Assembly: GCA_016712275.1 (NCBI GenBank)
Contig: JADJRI010000008.1
Location: forward strand, 1 to 64,000
Reading direction: 5' to 3'
DNA from: Planctomycetota bacterium
GTDB taxonomy: Bacteria; Planctomycetota; Phycisphaerae; UBA1845; UTPLA1
Length of the DNA stretch: 64,000 bases
Part shown: in pieces, positions 8,901 to 18,029 of the stretch
Numbering within the stretch: position 1 is the first letter of the stretch
Layout: each line of letters starts with the position of its first letter
Notes under the pieces: model-generated
The model's input: the letters and a program-made list of their open reading frames with translations, nothing else
What the model was told of the DNA's origin: nothing
The model's database searches: none
Position numbers and translations under genes: made by a program

Positions 8901-9308
8901 TCAGGCGAACGGGTTGATGATCTCAAGCCCCTCGGGCGGCGCGCGGCCAGGGAGGTCTTCGGAGTAGAGGCGGGTGACACCGGCATCGAGGCAGGCAGCG
9001 ATAATCAGTGCATCCCAATATGACAAGTTCAATTTCAAATGCAGCCGTTGTGCTTCATCCAGAACCATGCGATTGGGGACAACAAGGGGCATCGACTCCA
9101 GAAGAAAGTCTAAATGTCGCCAAGCGTCAGTGGCCGCAAACCCTTGATCCGCCAATTTGCGTGTCGCGGAAATAAACTCGCAAGCCGTCTGCCACAGAAT
9201 AACCCCATCCTTGCTTTCGAGAATTTGCTGGGCGATCTGCCGCTTTTGAGCATCGGACTTGTTGCAGGCATAAACCAGAACATTGGTGTCGAATGCATCA
9301 ACGCTCAT
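8901..9308 (-). CDS. PIN-domain ribonuclease toxin (VapC-like)
   Basis: A 135-residue PIN protein, probably a toxin that cuts RNA. The acidic metal-binding set is visible: D8 in FDTNVLVY, an E near residue 45 (CEFISATRKL), D in SYWDALIIAAC and the late SED. The start overlaps the end of the upstream DUF104-like gene by eleven bases, which suggests translational coupling of antitoxin and toxin. Confidence 0.85.
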   Translation of the reverse strand: MSVDAFDTNVLVYACNKSDAQKRQIAQQILESKDGVILWQTACEFISATRKLADQGFAATDAWRHLDFLLESMPLVVPNRMVLDEAQRLHLKLNLSYWDALIIAACLDAGVTRLYSEDLPGRAPPEGLEIINPFA

Positions 9309-9520
9309 GCAATTCGTCCCGCGTGGGCAGTTTGCCGGTCAAGTAAAACGAGCCCTGCTCGACGCTTTCTCGAAAGCGTTGAAGCTGCGGCCTACGCTTC
9401 GCGGGATCGGGCGATTCGTGCGTCTGAAGGGTGAGCGTTACGCTGATTCTCTTTTAGATCCAGCGGCTCAACCGGCTCCAGATGGCCATTCGTGTAAATT
9501 GCCTCGACGACTTTGGTCAT
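9298..9520 (-). CDS. DUF104-type antitoxin of the PIN toxin (frameshift)
   Basis: The first 28 codons read MTKVVEAIYTNGHLEPVEPL and DLKENQR, the typical start of DUF104 antitoxins. The frame breaks near 9435 and continues as VTLTLQTHESPDP to GKLPTRDELHER. The restored product of about 73 residues has normal length. It runs into the toxin gene with an eleven-base overlap. If the frameshift is real, the toxin would be without a working partner. Confidence 0.7.
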
Positions 9521-9668
9521 GCCTGTATTCTAGCCCTCGATAAAACACAATACAATTTGAAAACGGGAAGCCCGCTAACGTCCGATTATGAAAGCAGAGT
9601 TCGCCGGGCTTTCGTCGTTCGTGTTCCATTGTCCTTACATCGGCGGCTTGGGTTCCGATTTTCGGAGA

Positions 9669-10067
9669 TCACTTGAACGCCGCCGCACCCGCCTCGGCCA
9701 CTGAATGGTCCTGCTCGCCCGAGCCGCCGGACACGCCGATGGCACCGACGACTTTGCCGCCGCGCTTCAGGGGAATGCCGCCGGCGAAGATCATGATTTT
9801 GCCGCTGTTCGACGCATGAATGCCGAAGAACTGATTGCCCGATTGCGAGTGCGTCGCCAGATCCTTCGTGGCGATGTCGAATGCGCGGGAGGTATACGCC
9901 TTCTTGATCGAAATATCGATGCTGCCGAGCCACGCGTTGTCCATGCGGACGTGGGCGATGAGGTTTCCGCCGCAGTCGGCCACGGCGATGTTCATGGGCT
10001 GGCCGATGTCGGCGGCTTTCTTTTCGGCGGCGACGATGATGGCTTTTGCTTCTTGAAGCGTGATCAT
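9669..10067 (-). CDS. HbpS/GlcG-like heme-binding family protein (DUF336)
   Basis: A 132-residue protein of the GlcG/HbpS family, small octamer-forming proteins linked to heme or cobalamin binding and to redox or glycolate metabolism. Visible family motifs are LQEAKAIIVAAEKKAADIG, MNIAVADCGGNLIAHVRMD, KAYTSRAF and the Gly-rich end GGKVVGAIGVSGGSGEQD. I place the start at the second Met because GGAGA stands at the right distance before it; the first Met overlaps that site. It is a single gene, so the substrate cannot be told. Confidence 0.85.
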   Translation of the reverse strand: MITLQEAKAIIVAAEKKAADIGQPMNIAVADCGGNLIAHVRMDNAWLGSIDISIKKAYTSRAFDIATKDLATHSQSGNQFFGIHASNSGKIMIFAGGIPLKRGGKVVGAIGVSGGSGEQDHSVAEAGAAAFK

Positions 10068-10200
10068 GATTGGAGTCTCCATTTTTAGTCTCGGGGTATT
10101 GAATCGAACGAATTGGGGGGATTGTATCGCGGGAGAGCGGATTCATCACGCCCGAATTGGATCCCGGAAATACGGGCAGTCAATGTGGTGACTGCACAGT

Positions 10201-10235
10201 CGGTGTGGCGTCGGCTATTAGCCGGTGCCACACCG
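10201..10235. repeat. REP-like palindrome with TATTA loop
   Basis: Arms 10201-10215 and 10221-10235 around TATTA, with two wobble mismatches. It shares the run GGCTATTAGCCGGTGCCACA with the palindrome in the prophage region. It sits between two convergent-looking transcription units and may act as a transcript end or protein-binding site. Confidence 0.7.
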
Positions 10236-10254
10236 AGCGACTCATTCTGATGCA

Positions 10255-10970
10255 TCATCGCTCTTGTGCGACCATTGCAATCAGTTCGATCGGAGCGCCG
10301 ATGTCGGCGACGTGAAGCATGCCGACATATTCCGCGGCCGAAGGCGCGGCAAAACCGATCTTCGGCGCGACAAATGTAATAGTGTGGTCGGCGCGAAAAG
10401 TCGCGGGCGAAGGTGCGCCGGTGTCGCAATCGAGGCCGGAGGGCACGTCGATGGCACAACGCGTGGCTCGCGGCGCGGCGTTCATTGCATGAATGATGGC
10501 ATCAAATGGGGGCGCATCGCGCCGGAGAAGCCCGTACCCAGCAGGGCATCCACGATAATAAACGCCTCGTGAAGGTCATCGCAATGACGCTCGACGGCCT
10601 CGATCGCGTCAATCGCATGGCATGTCAGACCCATGCGCCTGGCGATATTCGCATTCATGGCGGCATCGCCGGTGAGCGAATCCATCGGCGCGGCGAGGAA
10701 TAGAAGCACGGCGCGGCCCATGTTGTGCAGATGGCGGGCGATGACGTAACCGTCGCCGCCGTTGTTGCCGCGGCCGCAGACGATGGCGACCGGACGATCG
10801 GCGGCATCATGCGACGGAGATTCAACGCAGAGCTTCGCGATGATCGCCGCCGCGCCCCGTCCGGCGTTTTCCATGAGGACGACGCCGGGGATGCCGTAGT
10901 CTTCGATGGCGCGGCGGTCGATTTCGCGGAATTGGGAGCGGGAGAGAGGAGTATGGGTGGACTGCGACAT
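10255..10970 (-). CDS. nnrE: NAD(P)H-hydrate epimerase (YjeF N-terminal family, frameshift)
   Basis: This enzyme epimerises damaged NAD(P)HX so that it can be repaired. Motifs are MENAGRGAA near residue 33, VCGRGNNGGDGYVIARHL near 65-82, the catalytic-site VDALLGTGFSG near 140-150 and AIDVPSGLDCDTG in the C-terminal part. The frame breaks near 10510 between the last two blocks. Only the epimerase domain is present; the ADP-dependent dehydratase domain that is often fused is absent. Confidence 0.85.
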
Positions 10971-11100
10971 GGAAGCTCGTTCAAACGAGAATTTAAGTTG
11001 AAGTAATTCTCAGTTACAAATCTACTCGCGAATCGAACGCCGGGCTCGTCACAACCGGCCCCGGATCGACACGATCCGGTTCGCTATATTGCTTTCGCAA

Positions 11101-12129
11101 TCATATCGAAAGCTGGATCGGTGCCGTCGCGGCTGTGGGTTTTCTTCGCGACAGCGCCGGGTTGCCGAGCTGTCCGCAGGCGGCCATCAGGTCGCGACCG
11201 CGGGTGATGCGCCGCTTGCAGAACTGACCGGCATCCCGGAGGGTTTGCAAAAACAGGGCGATGGCGGCCTCGCTCGGCGCGGGCCAGGGCGATTCGCGCC
11301 GTGGATTATAAGGAATGACATTCACGCAGCACTTCACCTCGCGCAGATAATCCGCCAGCTCCCGCGCATGCTCCGGCGAATCGTTCACGCCGGGGATCAG
11401 CACATACTCGATCATGATGAACGTGTTGCGCCGCAGGGGATAGTCCAGCATCGCCTCGCGCAAGAGTGTCATATTGTCGGCACGATTGAGCGGCATGATC
11501 TGCGATCGGATCTCGTCGTTCGGCGCGTTAAGCGAGACGGCCAGTTGCAGATACTTCCAGCCGAGCGCCGCCAGCTTGCGGATGCCGTCGATCCGCCCCA
11601 CCGTCGAAATCGTGATGCTGCTTTGCTGAGCGACAGGCCGATCGGGTCTGTCAATACGCACGGCCTGAATCACTTCATCGTAGTTGTCAAACGGCTCGCC
11701 CATGCCCATGAAGACGATTTTCTTGATCTCGACATCGAACACGCGCCGGGCGGCTAGCACCTGCCCCACGATTTCCCCAGCCGTCAGATTGCGAACGAGG
11801 CCGAGCCGCGCGGTCTCGCAAAAAGTGCAGCCCATGCGGCAACCCACCTGCGACGAAATGCAGAGCGAAAACCAATTGCGATCGCCCTGCCCCATCGGAA
11901 GGATGACGGATTCGGTTTCGAGATTATCCGGCGTCGTCTGAATGAATTTGATCAATTCGCCGTCGCGCTCGCGCCGCGTGACAGGATGGATCGAAGCAGT
12001 GCAGCCGGTCGATTCGCCGCCGCGCGAAAAAAACGCGCCGCGATAGGCCGCACGCGCGGTGTGCTGCGGTAGGCGATGCCGCACGTCGTCAAACGTGCAA
12101 CCCGTGACATCAATCGGAGCAGGTTCCAT
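11101..12129 (-). CDS. rlmN: 23S rRNA adenine-2503 C2 methyltransferase RlmN
   Basis: A 342-residue radical SAM enzyme that methylates A2503 of 23S rRNA (and A37 in some tRNAs). The iron-sulfur motif is CRMGCTFCETARLG near residue 100. Family blocks follow: GMGEPFDNYDEV, ISTVGRIDGIRKLA, LAVSLNAPND and VIPYNPR. The C-terminal ITRGRDLMAACGQL carries the conserved Cys that forms the methyl-transfer intermediate. Intact and of normal length. The N-terminal domain is short but recognisable (HTARAAYRGAFF). Confidence 0.93.
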   Translation of the reverse strand: MEPAPIDVTGCTFDDVRHRLPQHTARAAYRGAFFSRGGESTGCTASIHPVTRRERDGELIKFIQTTPDNLETESVILPMGQGDRNWFSLCISSQVGCRMGCTFCETARLGLVRNLTAGEIVGQVLAARRVFDVEIKKIVFMGMGEPFDNYDEVIQAVRIDRPDRPVAQQSSITISTVGRIDGIRKLAALGWKYLQLAVSLNAPNDEIRSQIMPLNRADNMTLLREAMLDYPLRRNTFIMIEYVLIPGVNDSPEHARELADYLREVKCCVNVIPYNPRRESPWPAPSEAAIALFLQTLRDAGQFCKRRITRGRDLMAACGQLGNPALSRRKPTAATAPIQLSI

Positions 12130-12268
12130 CGATCACTATTGTAATGGAAACGGCGACCGGGCATATGAGGCTCCAACCGCGCACCGGGCGCGTCGCGGAG
12201 GAAATCCGGCGAGAGCCGGAATTCGGCCAAAAAGAGCCTCCATGTTGGCCGGGCAAATTGCGAGCCCG

Positions 12269-12988
12269 TTAAGAAATGTCCCGTTGCTTTTGACCCACGA
12301 TGGCCACGTAGTGGATCGGTTCGCGATCGGTGCCAAGCCGATGCTGATATCGATGCTTGCAGCGAACATCGAGCACCGAGTCGCCGATCATGGATCGCAC
12401 CAGCCCCGCAAAGCCGCTGTCATCGTTGCCGCTCAGGAATTCCTCCTTGATATTGAAGGCGATCCATCCGTCGGGAACGATGAGATTGTATGCGGCGGTA
12501 AACGCGCCCGTTGGAATATCGCCAAACCCCAGGGCGGCCACGCATGTCAGGCAGTTGAACTCATGGGCACGCAGCATCCGCTCGTTCCCATCGGTGAGAC
12601 AGGTCATGTCCAGCACTTCGTATTCGTCATAGACGCCGGGCCGATCGCGTTCGGCCGCCACTGCCGCCTCTTCGATGATGTCGACGCCGACGATCAGCTC
12701 AGCGCCCTGCTTGGCAAGCAGTTCGCCGACGATGCCGTTCCCCGCGCCAAGGTCGAGGGCGCGCAGCGTTTGCGGCTCCACGTTTTCCTGTTTCAAGGAC
12801 TTGTTCAACAGATCGGTGATGACCTGGGGAGAGCGGCACTTGAGAATGTCATATATAACACGTTCGTAAAGTTTGGGCACTGAGAAAAGCGTTCGGTAAT
12901 CGTGAAAACGAATGCGCTGCCACTTATCTTCGACGCGAGCCACGCACCACTCGGCGTCCTGTTCAGGCGAGACGTCCGGTTCGGGCAA
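12269..12988 (-). CDS. Class I SAM-dependent methyltransferase
   Basis: A 239-residue protein with the SAM-binding motif LRALDLGAGNGIVGELL near residue 80, followed by an acidic VGVDIIEEA and a later CVAALGFGDIP block. The substrate is unknown. The N-terminus (EWCVARVEDKWQRIRFHDY) is charged and may bind a partner. It is transcribed in the same direction as rlmN but separated by more than a hundred bases. Confidence 0.8.
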   Translation of the reverse strand: MPEPDVSPEQDAEWCVARVEDKWQRIRFHDYRTLFSVPKLYERVIYDILKCRSPQVITDLLNKSLKQENVEPQTLRALDLGAGNGIVGELLAKQGAELIVGVDIIEEAAVAAERDRPGVYDEYEVLDMTCLTDGNERMLRAHEFNCLTCVAALGFGDIPTGAFTAAYNLIVPDGWIAFNIKEEFLSGNDDSGFAGLVRSMIGDSVLDVRCKHRYQHRLGTDREPIHYVAIVGQKQRDIS

Positions 12989-13079
12989 TGCATTTCGATG
13001 GGTCGGTGATGGGCCGGTTGACGCGATGGGAGATTCCGGGACTTATTCAAGATCATGCGTGTACCTCATTGATCCGTGT

Positions 13080-13652
13080 TTAATGTTCATTGTTACTGAG
13101 TGAATGAGATTCAGGACAGGCCCCCGCAGGTGGCGTGTCACTGGCAACCTCTTTACTTCGAGACTCGGTGGCGGCGTCAATGGGACCGGCAACCAGGATC
13201 GGCGATGCTTCAAGCCCGTCGGCCTCCATCATTTCTGCAATGCGCTGAAGCGTGCCCAGCGTCATGGTCAATTCCCATTCGCGCAATTTGGCCAGCTCCC
13301 TGCGGAAGCGATCCTGCAAGAGCGATGGAGCCTTGACCAGAACATCGTGCCCCTGCAATGTCACTATGACGATGACGTTTCGACGATCACGCTCTTCACG
13401 CACGCGCTCCATCAGGCCGCGTCGCACCAGGCGATCGAGAATGCCGGTCACGGTCGGCTGGCTCAAATGAACCATCCGGGCAAGGGCGGAAACGGAAATG
13501 CGCCCCATCCGCGCAGCCGCTCCGAGGACCGCGAGTTGAGGGCCGGTCAGTCCAAACTCCTCCATCAGCTTTCGCGAATGAAGGTCAACGCCACGAATAA
13601 TCCGTCGAATTGCCGCGATGACCTGATCTTCCGTATTCAGCAGATTCTCCAC
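13080..13652 (-). CDS. MarR-family transcriptional regulator
   Basis: About 190 residues with a winged helix: GPQLAVLGAAARMGRISVSALARMVHLSQPTVTGILDRLVRRGLMER, then the wing EERDRRNVIVIVT. The start is a GTG seven bases after a GGAGG site; longer versions start inside that site. It is divergent from the osmoprotectant transporter, so it probably controls that operon and itself, as MarR/GbsR-type proteins do for glycine betaine uptake. The C-terminal forty residues are disordered. Confidence 0.88.
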   Translation of the reverse strand: MENLLNTEDQVIAAIRRIIRGVDLHSRKLMEEFGLTGPQLAVLGAAARMGRISVSALARMVHLSQPTVTGILDRLVRRGLMERVREERDRRNVIVIVTLQGHDVLVKAPSLLQDRFRRELAKLREWELTMTLGTLQRIAEMMEADGLEASPILVAGPIDAATESRSKEVASDTPPAGACPESHSLSNNEH

Positions 13653-13726
13653 CGGCAATCCTCCGTTTCATATGACACAATAGGTTACCACACCGGCAGA
13701 CATTCGACAAGCTATGCAATATCCGC

Positions 13727-13736
13727 TTAATATTAA
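13727..13736. promoter_or_regulatory. Candidate operator palindrome TTAATATTAA
   Basis: A perfect ten-base palindrome in the 280-base gap between the MarR gene and the divergent transporter operon. AT-rich palindromes of this size are usual MarR-family targets. A second short palindrome, CATATATG, lies about 30 bases further right. No convincing -35/-10 pair with normal spacing could be fixed. Confidence 0.35.
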
Positions 13737-13933
13737 CGAAAACGTGCGTTTGTACACAACCTAGACATATATGGTAGAATGCAATGTCACCGATTTACCA
13801 GATGTCTTTTGTCTCAAAATAGGTATTGGGTTCGGCTGCTTGGGAGATCTCTGGGGAGTCCCCAATCCTATTTGTTTGATTGATAGGACGTGGGTGGCTG
13901 TTCGCAGCTTTTGACCGACGCCTTCAGGTAACC

Positions 13934-14687
13934 ATGATCGAATTCCGCCATGTCTCAAAATCGTTCAACAATGGGACCACGCAAGTCGTCCGTGATGTCA
14001 GCTTCGAAATTCAAGAAGGCGAAACGCTCGTACTGCTCGGGTCGTCCGGTTGCGGAAAGACCACCACGCTCAAAATGATCAACCGGCTGATCGAGCCGTC
14101 GAGCGGATCGATTCATGTCGATGGCCGCGATGTGCGATCGCACGACCTGCTCATGCTCCGACGCACCATTGGATATGTCTTTCAGCAGATCGGGCTCTTC
14201 CCCCACATGACCATCGGCCGGAATGTCGGGAATCACACTCAAGCTGCTGGGCTGGGATCGCGATCGAATAACAGAACGGGTTCATGACATGCTGGAACTC
14301 GTGCGGCTCGATGGCGCCTTCGAATCACGCTATCCGCACGAACTGTCCGGCGGTCAGCAACAGCGCGTCGGCGTGGCCCGCGCCCTCGCGGCCAAGCCCT
14401 CCTGCCTGCTCCTGGATGAGCCCTTCGGCGCTCTTGATTCGGTGACGCGCGATGCCCTTCAACAGGAATTGCTGCGAATCAAAGACGAGCTCGGCCAAAC
14501 CATCGTCTTTGTAACCCATGACATCATAGAGGCACTCACGCTCGCCGATCGCATCGCCGTCATGCGCGAAGGACGCATTGAGCAGATGGCCTCTAAATCG
14601 GACATTCTTGCGAAAGCCGCAACGCCCTTCGTGAAGGAACTCTTTGCGCGGCCGCTGGCCCAGCTCGATGCACTCAGGTCATCATGA
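13934..14687 (+). CDS. Osmoprotectant ABC transporter ATPase (frameshift)
   Basis: ATP-binding subunit of an OpuB/OpuC/Osm-type transporter for glycine betaine, choline or similar compounds. Walker A is GSSGCGKTTTLKMINRL near residue 36, the Q-loop VFQQIGLFPHMT, the signature LSGGQQQRVGVARAL, Walker B LLLDEPFGALD and the switch VTHDIIEA. The frame breaks near 14228, just after the Q-loop. No CBS domains follow, so the product is shorter than ProV-type ATPases. The stop overlaps the start of the next gene by four bases (ATGA). Confidence 0.88.
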
Positions 14688-16266
14688 CACATCACAAAAT
14701 CCACATGGCATTCCTATCAGCGATCGTGTGTGCTGCATTCTGCACGACCGCAGGCGCGCATGCCGATGACATCATTCGCGTCGGCTCCAAGAACTTTACC
14801 GAGCAGGAAATCCTCGGCGAGATGGTCGCGCAATTGATCGCGCGACATACCAACCTGAAGGTCGAACGCCGCCTCGGTCTGGGGGGAACCGGCGTCTGTC
14901 ACGGCGCGATCATCGAGGGTGAACTCGATATTTACGTCGAATACACCGGCACCGCCCTTTTGAGCATTCTGAAGAATAGCGATATCGGCGACCCCGACAC
15001 AGTATTTCGGCGCGTCGCAAGCCAATACCGCGATGAATTCGAACTCGAGTGGCTCCCGCCCATCGGCTTCAATAATACCTATGTCATCGCGGTTCGCGCG
15101 GCCGACGCCAAAAGTAACCAATGGAATGCGATCAGCGATTTGCAAAGCATGTCCCATCGGCTCAAGGCCGCGTTTCCGGCGGAATTCATGGAGCGTCCGG
15201 ATGGCTATAAAGGGTTCCAAAAGGCATACGGATTCAGATTCGCCAGCTGCCGACGGCCCCCGGCCTGATTACCGGGCGATGTGGCGGCCGGCTGACGGTT
15301 GATGTGATCAGCGCGTTCGCGACCGATGGCCGAATTGTGACCCACGGCCTCAAGACACTTCGCGACGATCGCGGATTTTTCCCACCGTACGATGCAGCGC
15401 CGGTGGTTCGTGCGGAACTCTTGCTGCGTCATCCGGAAATCCGCGATGCCCTCGTCGCCCTGGCCGGAACCATCGACGAAGAAACAATGTGCGCCCTCAA
15501 CAGCTCGGCGGATCAGCTCAAAAAGTCGCCTACGATGATTGCGCGAGAGTGGATCGAAGCACGCAGTCCAACCAACTCAATCGAGGCCGTTGCTCGCACC
15601 TCGCGACAAACGCAATCGGACACGGGGATCTGGACCATGCTGGTCCGTCGACGCGCCGAACTCGGTCGAAAAACGATCGAGCATCTCGGTTTGACCACTG
15701 CGGCCATCTTCATTGCGATTTCAATTGGTGTGCCCATCGGCATCCTGATTCACCGGTTTGGCAGGTGGGCTCCCGTCGTGCTTTCGGCCACCGAGATCAT
15801 CCAGACGATTCCGAGCCTTGCCATGTTGGCCTTCCTGTTTGCGCTCTATCGCGTCCTGGGAACAACACCCGCGATTACCGCACTCGTTCTCTATGCCCTA
15901 CTTCCCATCACGCTAAACACCTACACCGGTTTGAAGGGGGTATCGCCGGCCATCGTGGAGGCCGCGAACGGCCTGGGAATGTCGAGGGGTCAGCGACTGC
16001 GAATGGTCGAGGTGCCCCTGGCGCTGCCCGTCATTGTCGCGGGAATTCGCACCGCGACCGTCTGGACCGTCGGAATCGCCACGTTATCAACCTACATCGG
16101 CGCCGGAGGCCTCGGCGACTTTATCAGCCGGGGGCTCGCGCGCAACGATACCCGCCTCACGCTTCTCGGTGCCGTACCCGCTGCGATAATGGCCGTCATC
16201 CTCAGTTTGATGATTCGCGTGTTGGAGCGCTATGCAAAAGCGCATCGCCCCAATGCCGCACGTTGA
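14684..16266 (+). CDS. Osmoprotectant transporter: binding protein fused to permease (frameshift)
   Basis: A signal peptide (AFLSAIVCAAFCTTAGAHA) precedes an OpuBC/OsmF-like binding domain (VGSKNFTEQEILGEMVA, YVEYTGTALLSIL). After a frame break near 15235 the domain continues (RQLPTAPGLITGR to FFPPYDAAPVVR), then a permease follows. The permease has five or so membrane segments and the EAA-type loop VEAANGLGMSRGQRLRMVEVPLALP. Fusions usually have the permease first; here the binding protein is N-terminal, so it would be tethered outside by the permease. It forms a two-gene operon with the ATPase. Confidence 0.85.
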
Positions 16267-16355
16267 ACAAAGGCAGCAAACTTGTAGAATGCCGCGCTCG
16301 ATAAACTGACCATTTGAATTCAGCATGCGCTCGCATGGCGGCCCAAGGGTGACAA

Positions 16356-17741
16356 GTGACCAAGAGATTCTGCCAACGCCTGTTTGCGACGATTCCATTC
16401 TTTTGCGCCTGCGGGCCTGCTGAACAAACCGCGCCGTTCATATTGTTGCCCGCCGGCGAGATAGACGCCGCCACGCGACCGGCGGAACCCCCGCCATTTT
16501 GGTGGGGTGTATCCACGGCCTCTTTCCAGACCGAGGACCGGCTTTTGCCATCGGGTGAACCGAGCTTTCGGGCCGACTGGGACTTATTCGGCGAACTCGG
16601 CCAGGTGCGCGAACCCGATGACCGCGTCGGCAGCTATACAAACTTTGAGCGCGACCTCGCGGCACTGAAGTATCTCGGCGTGACGCATTATCGATTCGGC
16701 GTCGAATGGGCCCGCGTCGAGCCCGAGCCGGGTGTTTTCGATCAGTCGGCCATCGATCATTACGTCAATGTCGCCCGCCGCCTGAAGGAGGAGGGCATCG
16801 AGCCGTTGGTCTGCTTTTGGCATTTTTCATTTCCGCAATGGATCGGCGACGCCAATAATCCGGACCAGCACGGTTGGCTCCATCCCTACGCGGCCGATGC
16901 CTGGGGCGAATATGTCAAAGTCATGGCACGCGCGCTCGCGCCATACGTCGAACTCTTCGCCCCGATGAACGAGCCGAACGCCTATGCCTTCGGCATGAAC
17001 ATCGGCTTTTTTCCCGGCGCGCGTCGCTTCAACGATGCCTATTATCAAAAACTCGATGACAAACTCATTGAAACATTCCTTCAAGCCGCCGCAATCATCC
17101 GATCGGTGCGGGCCGATGCGAAGATCATCTCAATACAGGCCATCACAGCCTGGCGGCGGGATTCATTTGACCCGTTCGGCGCGCTCTACAATCTCGGCCT
17201 CGATCACAATTACTCCCATCTCGATGCCGTCATCTCGGCCGTGGATTATGTCGGCATCAATTACTACCAGCGTGCCGTCGCCTCGCCGCTCTTCTTTTTG
17301 TCGATCTTGAACACATCGGGTGAAAACGTCTCTGATCTCGGCTGGGTGATCGACCCCGAAGGGCTGGAAGTGCAGATCGTCGAGTTCAGCCGCCGCTACA
17401 AGAAGCCCATCATCATCACGGAAAACGGGCTGGCCGATCGCTCGGACCGGAAACGCCCCGGCTACATTTATTCCCACATGCTGGCGGTGCGCAAAACGCT
17501 CGAGGCCGATTACGACGTCCGCGGCTACTTCCACTGGACGCTTACCGACAGCTTCGAATGGCTTTTCGGCTATGACCACCAATTCGGCCTCTTCCGACTG
17601 GACACAGCCTCGAATACGCTCGTTCCAAAAGCCTCGGCGGACTATTATCGTTCCCTGATCGCGGCACGATTCATGGATAGTGACGTCGATGTGGCATCTA
17701 TGGCCCCGGATGCAAAGCCCGCCACCAACGATTTGCCCTGA
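16356..17741 (+). CDS. Glycoside hydrolase family 1 beta-glycosidase, exported
   Basis: A 461-residue retaining beta-glycosidase. The acid/base Glu lies in APMNEPNA near residue 205 (most family members have TFNEP) and the nucleophile in IIITENGLAD near residue 356. The N-terminal FWWGVSTASFQTE and the late W-rich HWTLTDSFEW block are family marks. The N-terminus has a hydrophobic stretch ending in CACG, so it may be a lipoprotein or secreted. The start is a GTG. It follows the osmoprotectant operon by about ninety bases; a functional link is not evident. Confidence 0.9.
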   Translation: MTKRFCQRLFATIPFFCACGPAEQTAPFILLPAGEIDAATRPAEPPPFWWGVSTASFQTEDRLLPSGEPSFRADWDLFGELGQVREPDDRVGSYTNFERDLAALKYLGVTHYRFGVEWARVEPEPGVFDQSAIDHYVNVARRLKEEGIEPLVCFWHFSFPQWIGDANNPDQHGWLHPYAADAWGEYVKVMARALAPYVELFAPMNEPNAYAFGMNIGFFPGARRFNDAYYQKLDDKLIETFLQAAAIIRSVRADAKIISIQAITAWRRDSFDPFGALYNLGLDHNYSHLDAVISAVDYVGINYYQRAVASPLFFLSILNTSGENVSDLGWVIDPEGLEVQIVEFSRRYKKPIIITENGLADRSDRKRPGYIYSHMLAVRKTLEADYDVRGYFHWTLTDSFEWLFGYDHQFGLFRLDTASNTLVPKASADYYRSLIAARFMDSDVDVASMAPDAKPATNDLP

Positions 17742-17937
17742 TAGACGATTGAGTCCATTAACCAAGCACCCCCTGCTCTGATCGGCCGCCGGGACCAGTT
17801 CAAAAATGCATACGTCCAATCAAAGGTGGCATGGGCAAACGGCCTTCTGTTTGCCCGTGCGAAGCGTGAAGAACGCCAACCCATCGTGAATCGATCAATC
17901 CGAAAGCACTCCAACTGAATATTCCCAAATGCGGCTT

Positions 17938-17976
17938 AAAAAAACGGAGCGGAGCCTGCCTCGCGACAAGCTCCGC
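17938..17976 (-). terminator. Intrinsic terminator of the metalloprotease gene
   Basis: On the reverse strand a GCGGAG / CTCCGC stem with a loop of about sixteen bases is followed, after a short GC stretch, by seven U residues. It lies about fifty bases past the stop of the leftward metalloprotease gene. Confidence 0.5.
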
Positions 17977-18029
17977 CCCTTTGATTCAATCATCGCCAAG
18001 CATCATCGTGCTTGGACACGCGATTCGAC

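Noticed and set aside
14220..14235. Programmed frameshift in the ABC ATPase
   Set aside because: No slippery heptamer with a following pseudoknot is seen, and similar breaks occur in many unrelated genes of the window, which argues for sequence error.
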